A DNA stretch of 64,000 nucleotides, from contig JASGJG010000032.1 in assembly GCA_049840835.1 (NCBI GenBank), positions 1-64,000 of the forward strand. Reading direction: 5' to 3'. Both the position numbers and the translations under genes were made by a program. Under the pieces are notes generated by a model, which made no database searches, had not been told where the DNA came from, and worked only from the letters and a program-made list of their open reading frames with translations. The stretch comes from JANLTX01 sp049840835 (lineage in GTDB: Bacteria > Armatimonadota > Armatimonadia > Armatimonadales > Armatimonadaceae). This document shows, in pieces, positions 1 to 7,643 of the stretch. Position 1 is the first letter of the stretch. Every line of letters begins with the position of its first letter.

Positions 1-57
1 ACGTATTGCTAAGGTTAATAGGGAAACACGATAGAATCCGAACAGCACCTCTCCGCT

Positions 58-885
58 GTGGGCAATATGATGTCTGCCCTGATTACGCTGAGCTTAAGCA
101 ATACTGGCGCGGGTTATTGGCGCGGCGCGTTCTTCGTGGGCGCCTTTCCCGCCCTTCTGGTGTTCTTTATTCGCCGCGTAGTAAAAGAGCCGGAAGCCTG
201 GGAAGGGGCAAAGGCACAGGCTATCAAAGCAGAGCTGGACATCGGCTCGATTCCCGGTCTCTTCAAGGACCCGGAACTCAGAAAACGAACTATTGCAGGC
301 ACCCTATTGGCGATTGCCGGTGTGGGCGGTTTGTGGGGTGTAGGCTTCTGGCTGCCCGATCTTATCGGCCAGGCGTTCCAGAACCTTCAGGGTGCGGAGC
401 TGACACGCTTCAGAAGCTATGTGGGATTGACCCAGCAGAGCGGTGCGCTGATTGGTATGATCTCCTATGCCGCCATCAGTGAGCGTATCGGTCGGAAACC
501 GGCACTACTGGGGGCACTGATTCTTGCGTTTCTAGCCGTACAGGGCGCGTTCCATTATATTCGTAATGCCCAAACCGCCTTCGCCTGGGCGTTTGTACTG
601 GGGCTCTGCGCTCTGGCACCATTCTCAGCTTACGCCGTCTACTTCCCGGAGCTGTTCCCCACTCGCCTGCGGTCTACAGGCGTGGGCTTCTGCTATAACT
701 GCGCCCGCATCGTCGCTGCCGGTGCGCCGTTCGCCCTAGGGAGCTTGCAAAAGACCTTCGATGTTCCGGGTGTGCCTGCCTCCGGGCTGCGCGTGGCTGC
801 CAGCATCGTGGCGTGCATCTATGTGGTGGGCCTGGTCGGGCTCGCACTCGCCCCGGAAACTCGCGGCAAGCCTCTGCCGGAATAA
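58..885 (+). CDS. MFS transporter, C-terminal two thirds (5' part missing or frameshifted)
   Basis: About 275 residues fit the C-terminal part of a 12-helix major facilitator (sugar/organic acid porter type, normally 400-450 residues). The start corresponds to helix 5-6, and the loop 'RRVVKEPEAWEGAK' matches the cytoplasmic loop after helix 6. The second half has 'SERIGRKPALLG', the A-motif loop between helices 8 and 9, and ends 'APETRGKPLPE', a typical MFS tail. GTG 58 is only the first start codon in frame; the frame is open back to position 22, where stops at 10-12, 16-18 and 19-21 close it. All three frames close near the left edge, so the upstream half is either out of frame or lost. It converges on the helicase gene. 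Confidence 0.7.
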   Translation: MGNMMSALITLSLSNTGAGYWRGAFFVGAFPALLVFFIRRVVKEPEAWEGAKAQAIKAELDIGSIPGLFKDPELRKRTIAGTLLAIAGVGGLWGVGFWLPDLIGQAFQNLQGAELTRFRSYVGLTQQSGALIGMISYAAISERIGRKPALLGALILAFLAVQGAFHYIRNAQTAFAWAFVLGLCALAPFSAYAVYFPELFPTRLRSTGVGFCYNCARIVAAGAPFALGSLQKTFDVPGVPASGLRVAASIVACIYVVGLVGLALAPETRGKPLPE

Positions 886-913
886 GTTCTAGAGCTTATT
901 CCGGCAAGAAGAA

Positions 914-2944
914 CTAGCGAGGGTGCGCGAAGCCGACTTTGGGGCGGCGACCTCGTAGCTTTGTCTGACCGAGGGCATCTATCACGCGCTGAGCGTGCTG
1001 AGTGGGTACCTCTACAAACGCCACGCGGTCCATGATGTCTATTGTGCCAACCGTTCGCGGCGGCAGGCCGGTTTCGGAGAGGATGGCCCCAACCAGATCT
1101 GCCGGGCGCAGCTTGTCGAAGCGGCCCATGCTTACGAACAGGCGTGCCATACCCGCTTCCGGGCGCTCGGCTTCTGCGGCTAGTTCATCGTCTAAGGAAT
1201 CGTCGCGGTTCACTCCGGCGCTGGTGGCTTCCCAGAGCAGAGTCAGAGCGGCGGCGGCTATATCCGCCAGGTCGTAGGATTCCGCAAGCTCGGAGACGGT
1301 GGCAAGCTGGTCATCGAAGTCCCCGTTGCTGAGACGCTCCATGACCTTGGCCCCGAAGACCTCGCGGCGGCGGGCAGCGATATCCGCAGACGATGGGATG
1401 CGCATGGGTTCGATACGCGCCCCGATAAGCTGCTCAAAGCGGCGTAGATTCCGGCGCTCCTTCGGCTCAATGAGAGTAATGGCATCGCCCGTGCGTCCGG
1501 CCCGACCCGTGCGCCCGATGCGGTGGATATACTGCTCCACATCCCACGGCAGATCGAAGTTGATCACGTGAGTGACCGTGTCGATGTCTAAACCACGCGC
1601 AGCCACATCGGTAGCAATCAGCAGATCCGCCTGACCTTCCTTGAACTTCTTCATGGTGCGGTCACGCTCGGCCTGTGCCATCTCACCATGCAGCGGTTCG
1701 GCATCGTACCCACGCAGGCGCAGGGAATCGGCTAACTCCTGGGTCTCGGCGCGGGTGCGGCAGAACACAATGGTGGGACCGGGTGTTTCCATGTCTAGAA
1801 TCCGGGCCAAAGCTTCGCGCTTCTTGCCAGGAGAGACTTCGTAGCAAACCTGCTTGATCGTGTCTACTGTCCGCTGCCGGGCCTGAATCTCTACTTTTAC
1901 AGCATCCGGAATGAATTTCTTGGACAGTGCGGCAATTCGGGGCGGCATAGTCGCTGAGAACAGTGCGGTCTGGCGCTCTTCTGGTAGCTCGGCCAGAATG
2001 GTCTCTATGTCTTCGATAAACCCAAAAGCCAGCATCTCATCGGCTTCGTCTAAGGCACAGAAGGTGACTTCGGAGAGCGACACGGAACCGCGCCGCATGT
2101 GATCCATGAGTCGGCCTGGCGTACCTACGACTATGGCAGGTGGCACCCGCAGGGCATAGAACTGTCGGTCGATAGGCTGTCCGCCATACACAGGCACCAC
2201 ACGTAGCCCGGTACCAGCCGCCAGCTTATGAAGCTGCTCGGCGGCCTGAATGGCCAGTTCTCGCGTAGGGACCAGTACCAGCGCCTGGGTGACTTTCTTT
2301 TCGGGGTCTATGTTCGCCAGAAGCGGCAAGGCGAATGCAGCGGTCTTGCCGGTACCGGTCTGTGCCTGCCCAATAAGGTCCTTGCCCTCTAAGAGCACAG
2401 GAATGGCACGCGCCTGAATCGGTGTGGGAGACTCAAACCCGGCTGCTTTCACAGACGCAAGTAGCGCATCCGACAGTCCCAGGCTTTCAAATCCTGGCAA
2501 TGGCTCGTCGCGCACTTCAGCAACTACCGGTTCGGGGGTAGGAGCAGGTTGGGGAGCGTTCGGTGGAGTTTTCTTAGGAGCGCGCGGCTTGGGCGCGCTG
2601 ACAGCCGCTTCCTGCGCTTGCGGTCGGCCAACACGCGGTGCGAACACTTTTTTCGGGGCCGCTGGTGCACCGGGAGGCGGAGATTTCCGAGTGGGTTTAG
2701 CCCCCTTCGGAGAGACGCCGAACGGTAGCGACTTCTGGGGCTTTTTGTTTCGTTCCTGTTTTTTCACAGGTTGGTATATCATGTCAAGGCTAATCCGGCC
2801 TTTTTGCACCCCTCCTGCCTTAGCATCCACACAGTATTCGAGTGATTGAAAATCACTCGCTGAGGGGGCTTCGCCCCGAACGTCCTCACGGACGCATAAA
2901 GTATTTGGTTTGATTGGTTTTGGTGGTTCCGGGGCGTCGGGCAT
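914..2944 (-). CDS. DEAD-box ATP-dependent RNA helicase with DbpA-type RNA-binding domain
   Basis: Cytosolic RNA helicase for ribosome assembly or mRNA unwinding. All superfamily 2 motifs are visible: Q motif near residue 150-180, 'AQTGTGKTAAF' near 198, 'PTRELAIQ', 'TPGRLMDH', the DEAD box near 298, 'SAT' near 330, 'ATDVAARGLDID' and 'HRIGRTGRAGRTG' near 480. Residues about 600-676 form the RRM-like domain of DbpA/CsdA helicases ('MARLFVSMGRFDKLRP'). The long N-terminal extension is Lys/Pro-rich. The first 54 residues are doubtful because part of them is encoded by a palindromic repeat (2835-2897); an alternative ATG lies at 2782, with an AGGAGG about 25 nt upstream. A TATAAT box sits only about 16 nt before the long start. 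The family is certain, the start is not. Confidence 0.93.
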   Translation of the reverse strand: MPDAPEPPKPIKPNTLCVREDVRGEAPSASDFQSLEYCVDAKAGGVQKGRISLDMIYQPVKKQERNKKPQKSLPFGVSPKGAKPTRKSPPPGAPAAPKKVFAPRVGRPQAQEAAVSAPKPRAPKKTPPNAPQPAPTPEPVVAEVRDEPLPGFESLGLSDALLASVKAAGFESPTPIQARAIPVLLEGKDLIGQAQTGTGKTAAFALPLLANIDPEKKVTQALVLVPTRELAIQAAEQLHKLAAGTGLRVVPVYGGQPIDRQFYALRVPPAIVVGTPGRLMDHMRRGSVSLSEVTFCALDEADEMLAFGFIEDIETILAELPEERQTALFSATMPPRIAALSKKFIPDAVKVEIQARQRTVDTIKQVCYEVSPGKKREALARILDMETPGPTIVFCRTRAETQELADSLRLRGYDAEPLHGEMAQAERDRTMKKFKEGQADLLIATDVAARGLDIDTVTHVINFDLPWDVEQYIHRIGRTGRAGRTGDAITLIEPKERRNLRRFEQLIGARIEPMRIPSSADIAARRREVFGAKVMERLSNGDFDDQLATVSELAESYDLADIAAAALTLLWEATSAGVNRDDSLDDELAAEAERPEAGMARLFVSMGRFDKLRPADLVGAILSETGLPPRTVGTIDIMDRVAFVEVPTQHAQRVIDALGQTKLRGRRPKVGFAHPR
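2835..2897 (+). repeat. Multi-hairpin repeat, copy 1 (three stem-loops)
   Basis: A 63-bp unit holding three stem-loops: an AGTGATT/AATCACT stem around GAA, a GGGGC/GCCCC stem capped by TTCG, and a CGTCC/GGACG stem. A diverged copy lies inverted at 3004-3061. It falls inside the 5' part of the annotated helicase frame. Confidence 0.85.
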
Positions 2945-2960
2945 ATAGCAAGGCGCCGCG

Positions 2961-2966
2961 ATTATA
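2961..2966 (-). promoter_or_regulatory. -10 box (TATAAT) before the helicase gene
   Basis: On the minus strand a perfect TATAAT lies here, 17 nt upstream of ATG 2944, between the two repeat copies. A weak TTGATT is 19 nt further upstream. Transcription would begin about 8-10 nt before ATG 2944, so the copy 1 repeat would be in the transcript. Confidence 0.5.
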
Positions 2967-3003
2967 CATGCGGCACAGCCGCGCCAATCAACTATTAATC
3001 CAA

Positions 3004-3061
3004 ATGCGTCCAGAGGACGTTCGGCGAAGCCCTTAGCGAGTGATTTTCAATCACTCGAATA
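3004..3061 (-). repeat. Multi-hairpin repeat, copy 2 (inverted)
   Basis: Reverse complement of the 2835-2897 unit with a few changes. The first stem is identical, while the TTCG-capped stem and the CGTCC/GGACG stem differ in length or loop but still pair. It starts just after the kinase stop codon and could also act as a read-through barrier. Confidence 0.8.
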
Positions 3062-3074
3062 TATAGGCCTCGAC

Positions 3075-4760
3075 CTACTGACCACCGTATTGCATGAGGC
3101 GGTTATTGGCTTCCTGGGATGCTGGGGTGCCGGGACCAGCGACGATGGCCTGGGTCCAGTGGTCATAGGCTTCCTGCTTTTTGCCCTGTTGCCAGGCGGT
3201 ATCCCCTGCAGCAAGTTCTCTGGCCGCTGCCTGCTGGAGCTGAGAGTTCTGGTTCTGGAAGTCCTTGGCGTTCAGGTTCGGGGAGCCCGGGGCCGGAGCT
3301 TTGGGAAACTCGGTAGTGCGAGATGGCTCCGGTGTTGCCAGCGAAGGTGGCGGGGTGGAGTTGGCGTTTAGAATCTTGCCAGCAGCATCAGCTTCGGTGC
3401 GGGCGCGGCTGTCATCGGGATCGAGAGTGAGCGCCTGATCGTAGTAACGCTTGGCGGTAGCCATATCGCCGTTGTTCTGCGCTTCCTGGCCTAGCTGTCG
3501 GTAGCAGTAGGCTTCGTAGGTAGCCGCCGTGACATTGCCACCCCGGCGCAGGCGCTGGAACTCGGCGGCAGCTTCGGCGAATTTTTTGGCGTTATAGAGT
3601 TCCACGCCTTTGTTCATGTCCTCGGTCACGGCGATTCGGTCCGTGGTGAGGTTGAAGTTATGCATCGCACGCTTCACGGCCACAGAAACACCTACTATGG
3701 CTCCGAGCACAACCACGGTGGCGAATAGGGTCACGGCGAGCCGGGTGCGGCGCTGTGCTGCCTCCGGGTCGGAGTAGTCCTGAGCCGGTACGGGTGCTTG
3801 ATAGGTAGACGGATGCGCCGAGGGAGCCAAACCGGGGGCAACCCCCAGTTGAGTTCGCGCACCGTACATCATGGTGCCTGCCGCAGCGGGTTGATGCGGC
3901 ATGTGAGATGCAGCAACCGGGGGCGTATAAGCGGGTGCGGACGACTGATAGGCAGTCGGTGCAGCGACAGTGCCAACCAGGGCATCTCTGAGCTGACCCG
4001 CATCGCGGAAGCGTGCGTTGGGGTCCTTGGCCGTCGCGCGACGAATGACCGCTTCCAGAGCGGGCGACGCACCGGGCAGCGGCGGCGTCGGCTCGTTCAT
4101 AATCTTGTAGATGGTTGTCTCTACAGAGTCACCGGAGAACGGTTTACGCCCTGCGATCATCTCCCAGAGCAGCACGCCCAGAGAGAAGACATCGGTATAG
4201 GGACCGATAGCTGTGCCACGCACCTGCTCGGGAGACATGTAGCTGGGCGTACCGAAGACCTGCCCGGCAACAGTAAGTTGGGTCTCCCCTAGAATACGCG
4301 CGATTCCGAAGTCGGTGAGTTTTATCTGCCCACCCGGTATCAGATGAACATTGTCCGGCTTGATGTCTCTATGCACCACTCCGCGAGCGTGAGCATAGGC
4401 AAGCGCATCTGCCAGGGCAGTCGCGATTCTCAGGGCTTCGTTCAGCGGCATCGCCCCTACTGTATTCATGCGCTGCCGCAGGGTCTGCCCGTCTAAGAAC
4501 TCCATGGCGATGAAGTAGCGCCCGGAATCCTCGGAGACCTCATGAATGGTGACGATATTAGGATGGGAAAGCTGCCCGGCAGCGCGGGCCTCTCGAAAGA
4601 AGCGCTCTATGCGCTCGCGGCGAGCGGCGCCTGTGTGCTTATCGGTAAAGAGCAGTTCTTTCACCGCCACGCGCCGGTTCATCTGTGGGTCGAAGCCTTC
4701 CCACACAATGTCGTTGCTGCGGGCGATCTCGCGGCGAATCTCGTAGCGCCCCAGCCGCAT
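3075..4760 (-). CDS. Membrane-anchored Hanks-type Ser/Thr protein kinase with extracytoplasmic TPR region
   Basis: The kinase domain spans residues 1-270, with Lys34 in 'VAVK', catalytic Asp132 in 'HRDIKPDN', Asp150 in 'DFGIAR' and an activation segment ending 'GTPSYMSPEQ'. The glycine-rich loop is replaced: residues 11-22 read 'EIARSNDIVWEG', with none of the GxGxxG glycines. A Pro/Ala/Gln-rich linker (about 270-345) leads to one membrane helix ('LFATVVVLGAIVGVSVAV') and a Pro/Gln-rich outer part with TPR-like helices. There are no PASTA repeats. It is last in a leftward operon, 4 nt after the PP2C gene, so it is the probable substrate or antagonist of that phosphatase. Confidence 0.92.
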   Translation of the reverse strand: MRLGRYEIRREIARSNDIVWEGFDPQMNRRVAVKELLFTDKHTGAARRERIERFFREARAAGQLSHPNIVTIHEVSEDSGRYFIAMEFLDGQTLRQRMNTVGAMPLNEALRIATALADALAYAHARGVVHRDIKPDNVHLIPGGQIKLTDFGIARILGETQLTVAGQVFGTPSYMSPEQVRGTAIGPYTDVFSLGVLLWEMIAGRKPFSGDSVETTIYKIMNEPTPPLPGASPALEAVIRRATAKDPNARFRDAGQLRDALVGTVAAPTAYQSSAPAYTPPVAASHMPHQPAAAGTMMYGARTQLGVAPGLAPSAHPSTYQAPVPAQDYSDPEAAQRRTRLAVTLFATVVVLGAIVGVSVAVKRAMHNFNLTTDRIAVTEDMNKGVELYNAKKFAEAAAEFQRLRRGGNVTAATYEAYCYRQLGQEAQNNGDMATAKRYYDQALTLDPDDSRARTEADAAGKILNANSTPPPSLATPEPSRTTEFPKAPAPGSPNLNAKDFQNQNSQLQQAAARELAAGDTAWQQGKKQEAYDHWTQAIVAGPGTPASQEANNRLMQYGGQ

Positions 4761-4764
4761 GACC

Positions 4765-5613
4765 TTACTCCTCGCCTCCGAGCGGCAGGTCGTCCACCCG
4801 AATCAGCAGCGCCGTAATGTTATCTTTTCCCCCGGCATCGTTGGCGGCATCAATCAGTGCCAGTGCGGCCTGACTGAGGCCCTTGCCCGTACAGACAGCG
4901 CCGATAGCATCGCCATCCAGATACCCCGTGAGGCCATCCGAAGCGAGGACGATAACATCCCCGACTAAGAGCTTTTCTGAGGAGAGATCAGCTTCCATTC
5001 CTTCTCCCATACCGATAGAACGCAGGATGACGTTCCTGTAGGGAGATAGTTCGGCTTCTTCGCGAGTCAGCGTGCCACGCTTTACCTGCTCCTCTACCCA
5101 GGAATGGTCGGTAGTAAGCTGCCGGGGGCGCTCCCCCTCTCGGAGTAAGTAGGCGCGAGAATCACCGACATGAGCGATAGTGAGCATCTCATCGCGCACC
5201 ACAGCGGTCACCAATGTGGTGCCCATATCGTTTTTGGCCCCGAACTGCTCGGCGGCTCGGGTCACCAATGTGTTGGCATCGGTAATGGCTGCGCGGAGAG
5301 CAGTATCGGCGCCGCTGGTCGCTCCCGATGCGTAGTAGGCACGCACCAGAGTTTTCAGCGCAAACTCCGAGGCAATCTGCCCTCCCTGGTGCCCACCCAT
5401 GCCATCGGCTACGGCAAAGAGCCGCCCTCGCCGAGCCAGCGTGGAATCGTCTTCCGGAAGAAAGAGATCAAACTTGTCTTCGTTGTGGGAGCGTACCCGG
5501 CCTATATCCGTGCGGGCAGCCCAGGAAAGCGCGGCCCGCACTCGTGGTTCAGTGGGGCCAGGTTCGCCCCCCAGTAGCTCTGCCGTATTGAACTCCGCGG
5601 TGATCTCGTCCAA
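4765..5613 (-). CDS. PP2C-family protein Ser/Thr phosphatase (Stp/PrpC type)
   Basis: A 282-residue soluble metal-dependent phosphatase. The family motifs are clear: 'RSHNEDKF' (Glu45-Asp46), 'VADGMGGHQGG' (Asp70, metal ligand), 'AHVGDSRAYL', 'LASDGLTGYLDG' and C-terminal 'KDNITALLI'. The size matches bacterial PrpC/Stp1. It sits between the RDD protein gene (15-nt gap) and the kinase gene (4-nt gap), the usual arrangement in which the phosphatase reverses the partner kinase. Confidence 0.95.
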   Translation of the reverse strand: MDEITAEFNTAELLGGEPGPTEPRVRAALSWAARTDIGRVRSHNEDKFDLFLPEDDSTLARRGRLFAVADGMGGHQGGQIASEFALKTLVRAYYASGATSGADTALRAAITDANTLVTRAAEQFGAKNDMGTTLVTAVVRDEMLTIAHVGDSRAYLLREGERPRQLTTDHSWVEEQVKRGTLTREEAELSPYRNVILRSIGMGEGMEADLSSEKLLVGDVIVLASDGLTGYLDGDAIGAVCTGKGLSQAALALIDAANDAGGKDNITALLIRVDDLPLGGEE

Positions 5614-5628
5614 AATAATCCGTCTTTC

Positions 5629-6354
5629 TTACGTAGTATCGGCATAGCGGAACGCGTAGGTTTTCACCCACTTATCGTGCCAGGTCTCGCTATCGATGTT
5701 CAGATACGACCACCACCACCCCGCCCCAACCGGAATGGCGACAACCAGCTGAGCCAGTGTTCGACTCAGGGCCTGCCCGAAGTTAAGAATTGTCCCCTCA
5801 GGCGTAAGCACAATAATATTGCATAAGCGCTTCCCTACTGTCTGACCGGTCATGGCAAGCTGCACAGAGTGATAGAGCACCCAAGCCGCGAACACCAGGA
5901 ACCAGTAGATAGAGAACAACACCAGGCTGTCCTCTGGATGGAACGCGGGACGCCACTGCCCGGTTACGAGCCCCAGCAACATGTAGATAACAAAGGCGAC
6001 GATGAGCAAGATGACCATATCAATGGCCATTGCCGTGGTTCGTGGCCCCGGCTGAGCGCGCTCGGCTTCTTCCTGGCTGATAACCGGAATACGCTCGTAG
6101 TCTTCCTCATAACCCGCTGCTACCGCTCCCTCGGGTGCACAGGTCCGGCAAAAATCTACTCCATTGACATCGAAGGCGCAGATGTCGCAGAGTCGGCTAC
6201 CGCATCCGTTACAAGTAGAGATAGCCTCACGATTGGCATGGTTAACACAGGCAATTTTTCCGTGTATAGAGTCCGGGTGCAGAGCCCGCCCACAGCGGCG
6301 GCACTTCTCTGCTTCGTTCTCGTTAGCCGTGCCGCAGTGGCGACAGGACATCAT
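5629..6354 (-). CDS. RDD-family membrane protein with N-terminal zinc ribbon and B-box-like zinc finger
   Basis: 241 residues. Residues 1-22 form a zinc ribbon ('CRHCGTAN' ... 'CRRCG'). Residues about 35-75 form a B-box-like finger with the spacing CxxH ... CNGCG ... LCDIC ... FCRTC. Three hydrophobic segments follow (about 107-128, 143-165, 195-212) within an RDD domain, including the 'TGQTVGKRLCNIIV' signature. It is first in the operon with phosphatase and kinase, so it may be the membrane target or sensor of that pair; this is inferred from position only. The start is ATGATG at 6354/6351. Confidence 0.85.
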   Translation of the reverse strand: MMSCRHCGTANENEAEKCRRCGRALHPDSIHGKIACVNHANREAISTCNGCGSRLCDICAFDVNGVDFCRTCAPEGAVAAGYEEDYERIPVISQEEAERAQPGPRTTAMAIDMVILLIVAFVIYMLLGLVTGQWRPAFHPEDSLVLFSIYWFLVFAAWVLYHSVQLAMTGQTVGKRLCNIIVLTPEGTILNFGQALSRTLAQLVVAIPVGAGWWWSYLNIDSETWHDKWVKTYAFRYADTT

Positions 6355-6378
6355 GGCTTCAAACCCTCTCTTGCAGCC

Positions 6379-6407
6379 TATTGTACCGGAAGATTCCGGG
6401 GTACAAT
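6379..6407. promoter_or_regulatory. Divergent pair of TACAAT -10 boxes
   Basis: Two TACAAT hexamers face away from each other: 6402-6407 on the plus strand, six bases before ATG 6414, and 6379-6384 on the minus strand, serving the RDD-PP2C-kinase operon with a leader of about 20 nt. A TTGTAC at 6381-6386 could be a weak -35 for the plus promoter. Confidence 0.6.
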
Positions 6408-6413
6408 GCCCCC

Positions 6414-7643
6414 ATGAGCCGTTTTGGCCATGCAGCTTCGGTAAAATCCCTCGGACTGACCATTGCGTTCGTATTTCTGTTCGTTGTGGCGATGCTGCTG
6501 GACCTACCTTATTTATATTTAATGGCAGTAACGATAGCAGTACTGCCTTTAGCCTCGTATGGATTGGCCTGGTTCTTCGCCTCGCAGTATGTCGCCAAAC
6601 GGGAGCATGCCAGTACTGGGCGTGAGGGTCGTCGGCTCACGGTGCATTTAAAAGTCACTGCTAAGGGCGGGCTCCCCCAGACAGCGATTCGTGTGGGTGA
6701 CATACTTCCCGAAGCGCTGGTTCGCCAGGAAGAGGCGCAGGCTCTCCCACCAGACTGGGATGGGCGCCAGGGCACCCGCGAATACACCATTATTCCAGAA
6801 GTGCGGGGGGTGTTCACGCTCGGCCCCACAAAGCTGGAGATGAGCGATCCGCTGGGCCTGTTTCCCTTTGAAGCGGAGATCGGCGAGGCGACCGAGATAG
6901 TCGTTCATCCGACTCCCCTGTTCTCCCGAGGCAGCGTCTCCGGTGGCGCGGGTGTCTGGGGTGTTCGTGAGCGCGATGGCAACACTCGCCGAGGCGAGGG
7001 CATGGAGTTCCATGGGGTGCGGGAGTATCGCCCCGGCGACCCTCTGCGCCGAGTGCACTGGCGTACCAGCGCCCGCACAGGCCGCCTGGCCGTGGTGGAG
7101 TACGAGCGTGCCTACCAGCAGAACTTGATTCTGGCGCTGGACCTCTCCAAAGATTCCGTGTTCGGCAAAGGGCGTGAGACGACGCTGGAGTATGGCATCA
7201 AGATAGCGGCCACTCTGGCGGAGCGCACGCTCACAGCTGGTGGTGGCGTTACGCTCCTCAGCCAGAACTTTCGCTTAGATGTCCAACCGCGTGAAGGAGA
7301 CTCCGTAGGAGCGCACTTCCGGCTCATGGACCTCCTGGCGCGGGCTCAGGCCGATAGCGATGTGGCGCTCTCGGAGACACTCCGGGCCGCACGGCTGGCT
7401 CCCGGCGGCAGGCTAGCGATACTGACCAGCGGTGGCGATGACCTGCTATCGGGTTACCTGATGGACCGATTGCGCTACAACGACTCCGTAACTGTCTACT
7501 TCTTAGAGCCGACCTCGTTTGGAGGACCCGCTCGCCAGACACCCGCTGTCCCCAAAGCGGGCCTTCGACTGGTCGAGCGGCAGCACAGTCCCTGGGCCGA
7601 AGGCGGCAAGCACATGGAGTTTTTACTTCGCGATGATATCTGA
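6414..7643 (+). CDS. DUF58 (vWA-like) membrane-associated protein
   Basis: About 409 residues. Two N-terminal membrane helices (about residues 10-55) are followed by a beta-rich segment and the DUF58 signature 'VREYRPGDPLRRVHWRTSAR' near residue 215, then a vWA-like fold with 'LALDLSKDS' as an incomplete MIDAS. ATG 6414 is preferred to the upstream TTG at 6381, because a TACAAT box ends six bases before it and the helices begin shortly after. The gene overlaps the downstream transglutaminase gene by 11 bp. DUF58 and TgpA-type genes usually travel together, often with a MoxR ATPase; no MoxR gene is present here. Confidence 0.9.
   Translation: MSRFGHAASVKSLGLTIAFVFLFVVAMLLDLPYLYLMAVTIAVLPLASYGLAWFFASQYVAKREHASTGREGRRLTVHLKVTAKGGLPQTAIRVGDILPEALVRQEEAQALPPDWDGRQGTREYTIIPEVRGVFTLGPTKLEMSDPLGLFPFEAEIGEATEIVVHPTPLFSRGSVSGGAGVWGVRERDGNTRRGEGMEFHGVREYRPGDPLRRVHWRTSARTGRLAVVEYERAYQQNLILALDLSKDSVFGKGRETTLEYGIKIAATLAERTLTAGGGVTLLSQNFRLDVQPREGDSVGAHFRLMDLLARAQADSDVALSETLRAARLAPGGRLAILTSGGDDLLSGYLMDRLRYNDSVTVYFLEPTSFGGPARQTPAVPKAGLRLVERQHSPWAEGGKHMEFLLRDDI

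Noticed and set aside
3798..4292. 164-residue plus-strand frame inside the kinase gene
   Set aside because: Antisense to the conserved kinase domain; no motifs and an Arg/Cys/Gly-rich shadow composition.
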